Assembly (NCBI GenBank): GCA_017398625.1
Contig: JAFQFP010000012.1
Span: forward strand, 1 to 48,445
DNA length: 48,445 bases
Direction of reading: 5' to 3'
Source: Oscillospiraceae bacterium
GTDB lineage: Bacteria > Bacillota > Clostridia > Oscillospirales > Oscillospiraceae
Below the pieces are notes generated by a model, which had not been told where the DNA came from, ran no database searches, and worked only from the letters and a program-made list of their open reading frames with translations. This document shows, one piece after another, positions 16,285-25,644 of this stretch. A program made the position numbers and the translations under genes. Position 1 is the stretch's first letter. Each line of letters starts with the position of its first letter.

Positions 16285-16312
16285 ATTGTAACACAGTTTT
16301 GACAAAATGCAA
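16285..16312 (-). promoter_or_regulatory. Candidate promoter of the ACT-domain gene
   Basis: On the minus strand TTGCAT (16307-16312) and TACAAT (16285-16290) are separated by 16 bases, about 75 bases before the ACT gene start. Confidence 0.5.
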
Positions 16313-16331
16313 GAGGAAAAGGAGGATTTTC

Positions 16332-17384
16332 ATGCCGCGGAACACATTGGGTAAGCTGACGGCGCTGGTGCTGGTCTTTTTCGGGGTCTGGCTGGCGATC
16401 CGGTTTGCGCTGCCCTTGGCGCTGCCCTTTCTGCTGGGGGCGCTGGTAGCCTTGGGCGCAGAGCCGCTGGTGGCGCTTTGCATCCGGCGGCTAAAGCTGC
16501 CCCGGCCCGCTGCCGCCGGCATCGGGGTTGCCGCCACGCTGGTGCTTTTGGGCACGGTGGTGGTGCTGCTGTGCTCGGTGCTGGTACGCCAGCTGGGAAC
16601 CTTGGCAAAGACCGTGCCCCAACTGGCAGACTCTGCCTTATCCGCCCTCACCACGCTGGAGGACTCCCTGCTGCGGCTCACCGCAGGAATGCCGGAAACG
16701 GTGCGCCCAACCGTAAACCAAGGGATCTTGAACCTGTTCGACAGCGGCTCCGCCATAATGGAAAACATCACCGGCCGTCTGCCGGGGATGGCAGGCTCGG
16801 TGCTGAGCCATGTGGGCAGCGGTGCGCTGACCGTGGGCACCGGAGTGCTGTCCGCCTTTATGATCTCCTCCCGTCTGCCCCGGATCAAGGCTTTCTGCAA
16901 AAGCAAGCTGCCGGAAAACCTTCACAGGCGGTATCTGCCTGCGCTGAAACGGCTGCGGCAGCTTCTGGGGGGCTGGCTGCGGGCACAGATGAAGCTGGGC
17001 AGCATCAGCTTCCTCATCCTCACCGCAGGGCTTTTTCTGCTGGGGATCCCCTATGCCCCTCTCTGGGCGCTGCTTGTGGCGCTGGTGGATGCCCTGCCCA
17101 TGCTGGGCACCGGACTGGTGCTGCTTCCGTGGGCGCTTGTATCCTTTCTGCAGGGCAACAGCCTGCGCTCGGCGGGGCTGCTGGGGATCTATGCCGCCGC
17201 GGCACTGACCCGCTCCGCATTGGAGCCACGGCTGCTGGGCAAGCAGCTTGGGTTGGATCCGCTGATGACACTGGTGGCGCTGTATATCGGCTATCGGCTC
17301 TGGGGATTTCCGGGAATGCTTTTGGCGCCTATGGTCGCCATGGTGGCAGCGGAGGTCTCCGGCGCGCTGAAAAAGGAGACTTGA
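16332..17384 (+). CDS. AI-2E family permease, YtvI-like
   Basis: 350-residue membrane protein of the AI-2E/PerM family. Features are two N-terminal helices, a long amphipathic/soluble segment (about 90-170), and a block of C-terminal helices with the family motif PMLGTGLVLLPWALVSFLQG and final DPLMTLVALYIGYRLWGFPG. In spore formers the subgroup is annotated as sporulation integral membrane protein YtvI; the transported compound is unknown. A second paralogue lies at 30,241. ATG 16332 has AAAAGGAGG upstream; the frame is open earlier without a good site. Confidence 0.85.
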   Translation: MPRNTLGKLTALVLVFFGVWLAIRFALPLALPFLLGALVALGAEPLVALCIRRLKLPRPAAAGIGVAATLVLLGTVVVLLCSVLVRQLGTLAKTVPQLADSALSALTTLEDSLLRLTAGMPETVRPTVNQGILNLFDSGSAIMENITGRLPGMAGSVLSHVGSGALTVGTGVLSAFMISSRLPRIKAFCKSKLPENLHRRYLPALKRLRQLLGGWLRAQMKLGSISFLILTAGLFLLGIPYAPLWALLVALVDALPMLGTGLVLLPWALVSFLQGNSLRSAGLLGIYAAAALTRSALEPRLLGKQLGLDPLMTLVALYIGYRLWGFPGMLLAPMVAMVAAEVSGALKKET

Positions 17385-17428
17385 CCGGACAGAACTGCCC
17401 CGGTTTTGAAAAATTTCCATCCCGGCTA

Positions 17429-17457
17429 TTGTGCATCCGCGGGGTTTTTGTTATAAT
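17429..17457 (+). promoter_or_regulatory. Promoter of recJ-relA
   Basis: TTGTGC (17429-17434) and TATAAT (17452-17457) with a 17-base spacer. A start at about 17464 leaves a very short leader before recJ. Confidence 0.65.
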
Positions 17458-17479
17458 AATGAGAAAAAGTAATTATTGG

Positions 17480-19540
17480 ATGTGCATGAACTTGAAATAC
17501 GGAATCTGGAATGTATCAAAGCCAAGATCGGAAGCAGTAAACCAGCTTGTAGCCGCCGGGTACGCCCCGCTGACGGCTATGGTTTTGTCTGCCCGGGGCA
17601 TCCGGGATCCCCGGGATGCCCACCGGTACTTAGACTGTGCCGCACCGCTGATCGACCCCTATGCCATGACCGATATGGCAAAGGCAGCCGACCGGGTACG
17701 GCTTGCCCTGTCCCGTGGGGAAAAGATCGCCGTTTTCGGCGACTACGATGTGGACGGCATCACCGCCACCTGCCTGCTGACCTCTTTTCTGCGGGGTATG
17801 GGCGCGGATTGTGTCCCCTACATCCCCGGACGGCTGGAGGAGGGCTACGGCTTAAACCCCATCGCTATCCACCAGCTCCATAAGGAGGGCATTCAGCTCA
17901 TCGTCACCGTGGATTGCGGCATCACCGCCATTGACGAGGCACAGCTTTGCAAGCAGCTTGGCATCAGCCTTGTGATCACCGACCATCACGAGTGTAAGGA
18001 AACACTGCCGGAGGCGGCAGCGGTGGTAGATCCCCATCGCCGGGATTGTACCTATCCCCACAAGAACCTTTCCGGTGTGGGCGTGGCATTTAAGCTCGCC
18101 TGTGCTCTCTGCGGCAGCCAGGAAAAGGTGCTTGCCGAGTATGCCGATATGGTCGCTCTGGGCACCGTTGCCGATGTGATGCTGCTGCAGGGAGAAAACC
18201 GGGTGTTCGTCCGTCGGGGTCTGGAGGCGCTGAAAAACACCCGCCGCTGCGGTCTGGCGGCGCTGATGAAGGAAGCCGGCTGTGATCCCAGCCAGCTCTC
18301 CGCCTCCGCCATCGGCTTTATGCTGGCGCCCCGGATCAATGCCGCCGGGCGAATGGGCAAGATCGACCTTGCTATCGACCTGTTCCTCACCGAAAGCCCC
18401 GCCGAGGGCAGCCGTCTGGCAAAGGCGCTGTGCGACTTGAACCGCCAGCGGCAGGCGGTGGAATCGGAGATCTACCAACAAGTCATTGCCATGCTCCCGG
18501 AGGATCAGCCCCCGGAGGCCATCGTTCTGGCAGACGACAGCTGGCATCAGGGCGTGGTAGGCATCGTTGCCAGCCGCATCGCCGAGGAATTCTGCTGTCC
18601 CACCTTTCTGATCTGTCTGGACGGCGAGCACGGCAAGGCAAGCTCCCGCAGCTACGGCGGCTTCAACCTGTTTTCCGCTCTGACCTCCCTGTCCGGCCTG
18701 CTGGAAAGCTACGGCGGTCACGAGCTGGCGGCAGGCTTCACCATCACAAGAGACAATATCCCCGCCTTTCGAAAAGAGATCTGCGCTCTTGCTGCCAGCT
18801 TCTACAGCGACGATACCCCACGCACCAGCATTTCCATCGATTGTGCCATTGATCCGGAGCTGCTCACCGTGGGCGGCATCGACGCGCTGGATCAGCTGGA
18901 GCCCTGCGGAAACGGCTGCCCCAAGCCCACCTTGATGATGGAACGGCTGACGGTGGAGCGGATCCGTCCCGTAGGCAACGGCCGCCATCTGCGGCTGCGT
19001 CTGCGCCGGGGGCGTCACGCCGTCAACGCCATCTATTTTTCCGCCACCGCGGAATCCGCCTCCATTGTGCAGGGGGATCTGGTGGATGTGGCATTTTCTC
19101 CCCAAGTCAACGAGTTCAAGGATGAACGGAGCGCCCAGATGAACATTTTGGATATCCGTCCTGCCTGCAGTGCCGAATGCACCGCCGAGCTGGGTCTGTA
19201 CCGGGCGATGGTCAGCGGCTGTCTGGAACGGGAAGGGGCGGCGCTGCTGCTGCCGGACCGTCAGACCCTTGCCACCGTCTGGCGCTACCTTGCCGCCTGC
19301 GGCGCACCGCAGGTGCAGGAGGCTCCCATGTGCCTTTGCCGGAAGATCGTCCGCTGGTCCGGAAGTCCCTTGGACTTAGGACAGCTTTTGACCTGTCTGG
19401 ATATTTTCGCCGATGTGGGTCTTGTGCAGACCCGGCGGCTCCACAAATACATTTCCATCCGGCTGACACCGGGGCGGCAGAAGGCCGACCTGAATCAAAG
19501 CCATACGATGCAGCTTCTGCTGCAGGTGAAAGAGAGTTGA
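17480..19540 (+). CDS. recJ: Single-stranded-DNA-specific exonuclease RecJ
   Basis: 5'-3' exonuclease of the DHH phosphoesterase superfamily used in recombination and mismatch or base-excision repair. About 686 residues. Motifs in order: FGDYDVDGITAT (metal ligands), VDCGITAIDE, ITDHHECKE (the DHH triad), LGTVADVMLL, the DHHA1 region with APRINAAGRMG and SYGGFNLFSAL...GGHELAAGFT. A C-terminal extension (about 560-686) follows, as in Firmicutes RecJ. The exact start is uncertain: ATG at 17480 or 17486, neither with a clear ribosome-binding site; an ATG at 17459 overlaps the -10 region. relA follows six bases later. Confidence 0.95.
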   Translation: MCMNLKYGIWNVSKPRSEAVNQLVAAGYAPLTAMVLSARGIRDPRDAHRYLDCAAPLIDPYAMTDMAKAADRVRLALSRGEKIAVFGDYDVDGITATCLLTSFLRGMGADCVPYIPGRLEEGYGLNPIAIHQLHKEGIQLIVTVDCGITAIDEAQLCKQLGISLVITDHHECKETLPEAAAVVDPHRRDCTYPHKNLSGVGVAFKLACALCGSQEKVLAEYADMVALGTVADVMLLQGENRVFVRRGLEALKNTRRCGLAALMKEAGCDPSQLSASAIGFMLAPRINAAGRMGKIDLAIDLFLTESPAEGSRLAKALCDLNRQRQAVESEIYQQVIAMLPEDQPPEAIVLADDSWHQGVVGIVASRIAEEFCCPTFLICLDGEHGKASSRSYGGFNLFSALTSLSGLLESYGGHELAAGFTITRDNIPAFRKEICALAASFYSDDTPRTSISIDCAIDPELLTVGGIDALDQLEPCGNGCPKPTLMMERLTVERIRPVGNGRHLRLRLRRGRHAVNAIYFSATAESASIVQGDLVDVAFSPQVNEFKDERSAQMNILDIRPACSAECTAELGLYRAMVSGCLEREGAALLLPDRQTLATVWRYLAACGAPQVQEAPMCLCRKIVRWSGSPLDLGQLLTCLDIFADVGLVQTRRLHKYISIRLTPGRQKADLNQSHTMQLLLQVKES

Positions 19541-19545
19541 ATTAA

Positions 19546-21726
19546 GTGGAATCCTTTAGCGAACATTACGAAAGTATGTGTGCCGCGGTGCAAAAGCACC
19601 TGATCGGCATCGATATGGCGCTGATCGAGCAGGCTGTGGCATACGCCAGCGACAAGCACAAGGATCAAAAGCGCAAGGACGGCTCCCCCTACATCATCCA
19701 CCCTCTGGCTGTCGCCGAGATCGTGGCAGAGATGGGGCTGGATATGGATGCGGTGCTGGGCGCACTGCTCCACGACTGCATCGAGGACACCGACGCCTCC
19801 CACGATGATATCGCCAAGCGCTTTGGCAGTACCGTTGCGGAGCTGGTGGAGGGCGTCACCAAGCTGACCCGTGCCAATTTCTCCTCCACGGAGCAGGCGC
19901 AGATGGAAAATCTGCGGAAGATGTTCATGGCAATGTCCAAGGACATCCGGGTGGTGCTCATCAAGATCGCCGACCGTCTCCACAACATGCGCACCATGCA
20001 GTACCAGTCCCCCGCCAAGCAGGTTAGCAAGTGCCGGGAGACCATGGATATCTACGCGCCGCTGGCGCACCGTCTTGGTATGCAGAAGATCAAGTGGGAG
20101 CTGGAGGATATCTCCCTGCGGTATCTGGATCCGGAGGCCTATGCGCAGATCATGGCTTATCTGAAGGCTCACGAGGAACAGGACGAGGCATTTATGAACG
20201 CCATTCAGGAGCGGGTCACCACCCGACTGCAGAAGGTGGGTATCTCCAACAAAACCTACGGCCGGATCAAGCATGTCTACTCCATCTACCGGAAAATGGT
20301 GACCCAGAACAAGTCCCTTTCCGAGCTGTACGACCTGTATGCTTTTCGGGTCCTTGTAGACAATATCCCCAACTGCTACAATGTGCTGGGACATATCCAC
20401 GATCTGTTCAATCTGGTGCCCGGCCGGTTCAAGGACTATATCTCCACCCCCAAGCCCAATATGTACCAAAGCCTGCACACCACCGTTATCGGCACGCAGG
20501 GCATCCCCTTCGAGGTGCAGATCCGCACATGGGAGATGCATGAAACAGCGGAATACGGCATCGCAGCCCACTGGAAATACAAGCAGGGCGGCGAGGGCAG
20601 CAACGAAAAGGATTTCGAGTGGGTGCGCCGTCTGCTGGAAAGCCAGCAGGATACCGATGCGGAAGATTATGTAAACTCCCTAAAGATCGATATGTTCGAC
20701 GATGAGGTGTTCGTCTTTACCCCCAAGGGCAAGATCGTATCCCTGCCCGCCGGCTCTACCCCCATCGACTTCGCCTATGCCATCCACTCCGGCGTGGGCA
20801 ACACCATGGTAGGTGCCAAGGTTATGGGGCGCATCACCACCATCGATACTCCCCTGCAAAACGGCGATATCGTGGAGATCATCACCTCCAAGAGTGCCAA
20901 GGGTCCCAGCCGGGACTGGCTGAATATCTGCAAGAGCAATCAGGCACGCACCAAGATCAAGCAGTGGTTCAAAAAGGAAAAGCGGGAAGAAAATGTTGCC
21001 CACGGCCGCTCCTCCTTTGAAGCGGAAATGCGCCGGGTGGGTCTGCCCCTTTCCATCACCATCGACCCGGAGGTGGGCCCCCAGCTTCTGAAAAAGCTGT
21101 CCTTTGACAACTGGGAGGATATGTATGCCGCCATCGGCTACGGCGGTCTGACCGCGCTGAAGGCCGTCGGCAGGATCCGGGACGATATCAACCGTGCCAT
21201 CAAGGTGCAGACCAACGAAAAGGTGCTGGCAAATCCCGTCAAGACCGATCCTTCCAAGAAGAACCGCCACGCCGTTGGCGGTGTCATCGTGGAGGATATG
21301 GACTCCATTATGATCAAGTTTGCCAAGTGCTGCACCCCCGTGCCCGGGGATGACATCATTGGCTTTATCACCAAGGGCTTCGGTGTATCCATCCACCGCT
21401 GCGACTGCCCCAACGCCGCCCACCGGGATGAGCCCATCCAAGCAGCCCGCTGGGTACGGGTGCACTGGGCAAACCAAGCGGATCAACCCTTCGATACCAC
21501 TCTGGAGCTGGAATGCCGCACCAGAGACGGTCTGCTGCTGGATGTTGCCACCACCATGACCGCCGCCCGTGTCCGCTTGAAGGAGCTCAACGGCAAGGAT
21601 CTGCCCGACGGCAAGAGTGTCTTTACCGTCCGGTTTGAGGTCAAGAATGTGCAGGAGCTGGAGTCCATTCGGGGCAAGCTGCTGAACATCCGGGATGTGC
21701 TCTCCTCCCGCCGGGGTCAGAACTGA
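19546..21726 (+). CDS. relA: Bifunctional (p)ppGpp synthetase/hydrolase (Rel)
   Basis: Stringent-response enzyme that makes (p)ppGpp from ATP and GTP/GDP and hydrolyses it. 726 residues, standard for long Rel. The HD hydrolase domain (about 30-200) has HPLAVAEIV and the HD pair in LLHDCIEDT (His76-Asp77). The synthetase domain (about 230-350) includes YDLYAFRVLVDN and YQSLHTTVIG. TGS (about 390-450, VFTPKGKIVSLPAGSTPIDF), the zinc-finger region (CCTPVPGDD near residue 595) and the C-terminal ACT domain follow. Both catalytic halves look intact. GTG start at 19546; closely linked to recJ and dtd. Confidence 0.97.
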   Translation: MESFSEHYESMCAAVQKHLIGIDMALIEQAVAYASDKHKDQKRKDGSPYIIHPLAVAEIVAEMGLDMDAVLGALLHDCIEDTDASHDDIAKRFGSTVAELVEGVTKLTRANFSSTEQAQMENLRKMFMAMSKDIRVVLIKIADRLHNMRTMQYQSPAKQVSKCRETMDIYAPLAHRLGMQKIKWELEDISLRYLDPEAYAQIMAYLKAHEEQDEAFMNAIQERVTTRLQKVGISNKTYGRIKHVYSIYRKMVTQNKSLSELYDLYAFRVLVDNIPNCYNVLGHIHDLFNLVPGRFKDYISTPKPNMYQSLHTTVIGTQGIPFEVQIRTWEMHETAEYGIAAHWKYKQGGEGSNEKDFEWVRRLLESQQDTDAEDYVNSLKIDMFDDEVFVFTPKGKIVSLPAGSTPIDFAYAIHSGVGNTMVGAKVMGRITTIDTPLQNGDIVEIITSKSAKGPSRDWLNICKSNQARTKIKQWFKKEKREENVAHGRSSFEAEMRRVGLPLSITIDPEVGPQLLKKLSFDNWEDMYAAIGYGGLTALKAVGRIRDDINRAIKVQTNEKVLANPVKTDPSKKNRHAVGGVIVEDMDSIMIKFAKCCTPVPGDDIIGFITKGFGVSIHRCDCPNAAHRDEPIQAARWVRVHWANQADQPFDTTLELECRTRDGLLLDVATTMTAARVRLKELNGKDLPDGKSVFTVRFEVKNVQELESIRGKLLNIRDVLSSRRGQN

Positions 21727-21778
21727 CCTCCTCCCCTGCAGGGGAGCCATGAATACTTCCTATAAAGGAGAAACCGCC

Positions 21779-22246
21779 ATGCGCGCTGTTTTAACAAGAG
21801 TCAATTCCGCCTCCGTGTCCATCGGCGGCGAAACCGTAGGCAAGATCGGCAAGGGCTTTCTGATCCTGCTGGGGGTAGGCCCGGAGGATGGGGAGGCACA
21901 GTGCCGCCGTCTTGCGGAAAAAGCATTGGGGCTTCGCATCTTTGAGGACGCTCAGGGCAAAATGAATCTGGGTTTGGAGCAGGTGGGCGGCGAGGTGCTG
22001 GTGGTCAGCCAGTTCACCCTCTACGGCAACTGCCGCAAGGGTCGCCGTCCCAGCTTTGTGGAGGCCGCGCCCCCGGAGCTGGGCAACGCCATGTATGAGC
22101 GGTTTCTGGAGATCTGCGCGGAGCTGGGCTTTCCGCCCCAGCACGGCTGCTTCGGCGCGGATATGCAGGTGGAATCCGTCAATGACGGTCCTGTGACCAT
22201 CCTGCTGGACACCGTTCAGCTCATGGAGGAGCCCCGGAGGAAATAA
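21779..22246 (+). CDS. dtd: D-aminoacyl-tRNA deacylase
   Basis: 155-residue enzyme that removes D-amino acids from mischarged tRNA. The N terminus MRAVLTRVNSASVSIGG, the Ser-Gln-cis motif VVSQFTLYGNCRKGRRPSF and the Gly-cisPro motif in VNDGPVTILLDT are all present, as in canonical DTD. TAAAGGAG precedes the start. It follows relA by 52 bases and precedes an MBL-fold gene by one base, the Firmicutes relA-dtd-MBL order. Confidence 0.96.
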   Translation: MRAVLTRVNSASVSIGGETVGKIGKGFLILLGVGPEDGEAQCRRLAEKALGLRIFEDAQGKMNLGLEQVGGEVLVVSQFTLYGNCRKGRRPSFVEAAPPELGNAMYERFLEICAELGFPPQHGCFGADMQVESVNDGPVTILLDTVQLMEEPRRK

Positions 22247-22247
22247 T

Positions 22248-22859
22248 ATGCCGAATATTGAAACTTTGACCCTTGGCAGTTACCAGACCAACTGCTATCT
22301 GGTCTGGGAAGCCGGCGCTGACCGATGTGCGGTGATCGACCCCGGCTATGACCCGGAAGCTATTTTGGGAAAAGTCCGCTCTCTGGGTCTGACGGTGGAT
22401 GCCGTGTTGCTGACCCACGGGCATTTTGACCATGTAGGGGCTGTGGAAGCCATCGTCAACGCCACCGGCTGCCCTCTTTGGATGTCCCAAAGCGACTACA
22501 CCCAGTTTAAGACCCCCATAAACGACTTTTTCTACCCCATCCACGACTGTGATTTCGCTGAAGTCAGCTTTTGCGAGGATGGGGAGCAAATCCGCGCCGG
22601 CAATTTGACCTTTATCGTTCTGGAAACCCCCGGACACACTCCCGGCTCTGTGTGCTACCTCTGCGGCGATGCCCTGTTCTCCGGGGACACCCTGTTTGCA
22701 GGCTCCTGCGGCAGAACCGATCTCCCCGGCGGCGATCAGCGCGCAATCCGCCGCTCTCTGCGCCGGCTTGCCGACCTGCCGGGAGACTTTAAGGTCTACC
22801 CCGGTCACGCAGATGCCACCACCTTGGAAACGGAACGCCGCTCCAACCCCTATCTGTAA
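22248..22859 (+). CDS. MBL-fold metallohydrolase, glyoxalase II-like (YqgX/YrvJ group)
   Basis: 203 residues with the complete binuclear zinc motif of the metallo-beta-lactamase fold. HGHFDHVG (the HxHxDH signature) lies near residue 60, the third His is in ETPGHTPGSVCY, the bridging Asp in FSGDTLFAGSCGRTDL, and the last His in YPGHADATT. It resembles small glyoxalase-II-like hydrolases acting on thioesters. The substrate is unknown. It starts two bases after dtd and precedes hemZ, so it is co-transcribed. Confidence 0.9.
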   Translation: MPNIETLTLGSYQTNCYLVWEAGADRCAVIDPGYDPEAILGKVRSLGLTVDAVLLTHGHFDHVGAVEAIVNATGCPLWMSQSDYTQFKTPINDFFYPIHDCDFAEVSFCEDGEQIRAGNLTFIVLETPGHTPGSVCYLCGDALFSGDTLFAGSCGRTDLPGGDQRAIRRSLRRLADLPGDFKVYPGHADATTLETERRSNPYL

Positions 22860-22881
22860 CCCCTTTCAAAGAGGAAACACC

Positions 22882-24303
22882 ATGAAACTGACACTGATCG
22901 GTCACGACGACCTTTACGCGGTGGAGCAGCTCCAAATGTCCCTGTTCGGCAGCGATGCCGCCGGTGAGGCGGTGTCCGCGCTGCACAGAAGCGGCAGCTA
23001 CATCACCGCTTCCACTACGATCACCTATAACGGTCAGACCGCCCATGGCATTCGCCGGTTCCGGACGGCTTCCGAGACCGTGCGGCTGCGGCGGCAGAAG
23101 CTGCAGCAGAGCTATTACGCCGCTGCGGTAAAGCTGCTGCCCACCCTGCCCCCATGGGGGGCTTTGTCCGGTGTGCGGCCCACAAAGCTGACCACCAAGC
23201 ATCTGCTGGAGGGCGGCACGGAGTCCTCCGCCAACGCCTTGATGCGGGATGTTTACTATGTCACCGAGGATCGCCGCCGGCTTGCCATGGACTGCTCCAA
23301 GTCCACCGTAGCGGCGGCCTCCCTGCTGGCACCTACGGACATTTCCCTGTATGTGGGCATTCCCTTCTGCCCCACCCGCTGTGCCTACTGTAGCTTTGTC
23401 AGCCGCAGTGTGGGCAAGCGGACGGAGCTTCTGGAGCCCTATCTGGAAGCGCTGCACCAAGAGCTGGCGCTGACGGCAAAATTACTGGCAAATTCCGGAC
23501 GCCATGTGCGTACCATTTACATAGGCGGCGGTACTCCAACCACATTGTCCTGTGACCAGCTTGCCCGGCTGCTGGACGGCATCACCGATGCCTTTGACCT
23601 GTCCCGGCTGCTGGAATTCACGGTGGAGGGCGGCAGACCGGACACGCTGGATGCCGAAAAGCTGTTGACTATCCGACGCCACGGTGCCGACCGCATGAGC
23701 ATCAATCCCCAAACCATGGTGGACGAGGTGCTTCGGCGCAGCGGCAGACCCCACACCGCCGCAGATGTGCTCCGAGCCTATGAGCAGGCAGTTGCCGCCG
23801 ACTACAAGGCCATCAATATGGACTTGATCGCCGGGCTACCCGGAGACACCCCAGCGGGTTTCCGCCACTCGCTGGATACGGTGGCAGCCTTAGCGCCTGC
23901 CAATATCACCGTGCACACCCTCGCGCTGAAAAAGGGCGCCGACCTGTTCGAAAAGCGGGTGGATCTGCCCTCCGGCACCGATGTGGCGCAGATGGTGGAA
24001 TACGCCAACCTCCGCCTGCGACAACTTGGCTACAAGCCCTACTATCTGTACCGGCAGAAATATATGTCCGGCAGCTTTGAAAATGTGGGCTGGAGCAAGG
24101 ACGGTCTTGACTGCCTGTATAACATCTACATGATGGAAGAGCTGCATACCATCGTCTCTCTGGGTGGCGGCGGTATGAACAAGGTAAATCTGCCCGGCGG
24201 ACGGCTGGAGCGGCTGCACAACCCCAAATTCCCGGAGCAGTACATCCAGCAGCTGGACAGCGTGCTGGCACAAAAGCACGCCCTGTTTGAACGGATGGGC
24301 TAG
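22882..24303 (+). CDS. hemZ: Radical SAM coproporphyrinogen III oxidase-like protein HemZ
   Basis: 473 residues. An N-terminal region specific to HemZ (about 1-150, with GALSGVRPTKL) is followed by a radical-SAM TIM-barrel: YVGIPFCPTRCAYCSF places the cluster cysteines at about residues 163, 167 and 170, followed by IYIGGGTPTTL and EFTVEGGRPDTL. The C terminus has the HemN-type segment (NIYMMEELHTIVSLGGGGMNK). HemZ is annotated as an oxygen-independent coproporphyrinogen dehydrogenase; no other haem genes are nearby, so haem biosynthesis is not proven and another radical-SAM function is possible. The start has GAGGAAAC. Confidence 0.92.
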   Translation: MKLTLIGHDDLYAVEQLQMSLFGSDAAGEAVSALHRSGSYITASTTITYNGQTAHGIRRFRTASETVRLRRQKLQQSYYAAAVKLLPTLPPWGALSGVRPTKLTTKHLLEGGTESSANALMRDVYYVTEDRRRLAMDCSKSTVAAASLLAPTDISLYVGIPFCPTRCAYCSFVSRSVGKRTELLEPYLEALHQELALTAKLLANSGRHVRTIYIGGGTPTTLSCDQLARLLDGITDAFDLSRLLEFTVEGGRPDTLDAEKLLTIRRHGADRMSINPQTMVDEVLRRSGRPHTAADVLRAYEQAVAADYKAINMDLIAGLPGDTPAGFRHSLDTVAALAPANITVHTLALKKGADLFEKRVDLPSGTDVAQMVEYANLRLRQLGYKPYYLYRQKYMSGSFENVGWSKDGLDCLYNIYMMEELHTIVSLGGGGMNKVNLPGGRLERLHNPKFPEQYIQQLDSVLAQKHALFERMG

Positions 24304-24318
24304 AAAGGAACTCTTTTT

Positions 24319-25632
24319 ATGGATACGCTGATCTCCAATGTCACCGTTGTGACTATGAATGAACGGATGGATGTCCTCTTTGGCGCATACATTGCCATCG
24401 AGAACGGAAAGATCCTCTCCATTACCCGGCAGCCCCCCAAGGAGCAGCCTGCCACCATCATCGACGGCACCGGCATGGTCGCCATGCCCGGTCTGATCAA
24501 CTGCCACACCCATCTGGCAGCCACGGTGCTGCGCAGCTACTTAGACGATCTGGGAAATCTGGAAATGCTGGAAAATGTGCTGCAAAAGGAGGCAAAAATG
24601 GACTCCCGCAGCGCAAAGGCTGCTGCCCTGCTGGGCATTGCCGAGTGTCTGCGCTTTGGCATCACCTCCGTTTCCGACCTGTACTATTATCCCGACGCCA
24701 CCGCTCAGGCGGCGGCAGAGGCAGGCATCAAGGCGAATATCGCCCTGTCTGCCTACCGGTTCATCGACGAAAACGAGGACTTTGACTTTGAGACCGACGA
24801 GCAGTGTGCCGAGCTGCGCCGGGTCACGGAAACATGGCACGGCTACGACGGCGGACGGCTTCGCATCGATGCCGGCATCTATGCCGAATACACCAGCAAC
24901 TACCGCCTGTGGGAAGCGCTGGCAGGCTACGCCGCCGAGCAGGGTCTGGGCTTCCAGCTCCACCTTGCCCAAAGCACCGAGGAGGCTGAGGGCTGCATGG
25001 ATCGCACCGGGCTTTCCCCTGCCCAGCTTCTGGGCTGCCACCGGCTCTTTGCTGTTCCGGTGACCGCCGCAGGCTGCGCCGCCTTGACCGAGGAGGACAT
25101 AGCGCTGCTGGGCAAGCACAAAGCCACCGCCGTGGCGCTGCCCCTTGCCGATGCCAAATCCGGCAGAGCCTCCGCGTCCATCCGTGACTGTGTTCGATCC
25201 GGCATGAATGTGGCTCTTGGCACCGACGGTGCTGTGGAAGCAGGCAATCTGGATCTGTTTGAGGTAATGCGCTTCGCCGCCGCCCGTCAGCGGCAGGAAA
25301 GCGCCGATGCCGCCGCCCTGCCCGCCGCCGCTGCCCTGATGATGGCAACGGTCAGCGGTGCCCGTGCCCAAGGCAGAGCCGACCAATGCGGTATGCTCAA
25401 AGAGGGCATGGACGCAGATGTAGTACTGGTGGACTTTACCGCCCCCCATCTGATGCCCTGCCACAATGTGGTGAACGGTTTGGTGTTCTCCGCCAAGGGC
25501 GGCGATGTTGCCATGACCATGGTACGGGGCAAGGTGCTGTACCAAAACGGCAGCTTTCCCACCATCGATCTGAAGGCAGTGGTGGAGGAGCTTACCGGCT
25601 ACGCCATCCCCCGTCTGTTCTCGCAGGAATAA
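24319..25632 (+). CDS. Amidohydrolase, MTA/SAH-deaminase-like, with altered active site
   Basis: 437 residues of the amidohydrolase superfamily, closest in pattern to 5-methylthioadenosine/S-adenosylhomocysteine deaminase (MtaD): composite beta-sandwich ends, NCHTHLAATVLR with the HxH metal pair, HLAQSTEE, NVALGTDGAVEAGNLD with the metal Asp, and the C-terminal GMLKEGMDADVVLVD. Two conserved catalytic positions differ. The usual HxxE is HLAQ, and the usual AHC segment is FAVPV, so the catalytic Glu and a key His are missing. Metal ligands remain. The substrate may differ or the enzyme may be inactive. It sits 15 bases after hemZ. Confidence 0.8.
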   Translation: MDTLISNVTVVTMNERMDVLFGAYIAIENGKILSITRQPPKEQPATIIDGTGMVAMPGLINCHTHLAATVLRSYLDDLGNLEMLENVLQKEAKMDSRSAKAAALLGIAECLRFGITSVSDLYYYPDATAQAAAEAGIKANIALSAYRFIDENEDFDFETDEQCAELRRVTETWHGYDGGRLRIDAGIYAEYTSNYRLWEALAGYAAEQGLGFQLHLAQSTEEAEGCMDRTGLSPAQLLGCHRLFAVPVTAAGCAALTEEDIALLGKHKATAVALPLADAKSGRASASIRDCVRSGMNVALGTDGAVEAGNLDLFEVMRFAAARQRQESADAAALPAAAALMMATVSGARAQGRADQCGMLKEGMDADVVLVDFTAPHLMPCHNVVNGLVFSAKGGDVAMTMVRGKVLYQNGSFPTIDLKAVVEELTGYAIPRLFSQE

Positions 25633-25644
25633 GGAGGCGCTACT

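Noticed and set aside
16478-17480. N-terminal extension of the recJ frame back through the permease gene
   Set aside because: The extension is in a shadow frame of the YtvI-like permease; RecJ homology begins near 17,480 and a promoter lies at 17,429-17,457.
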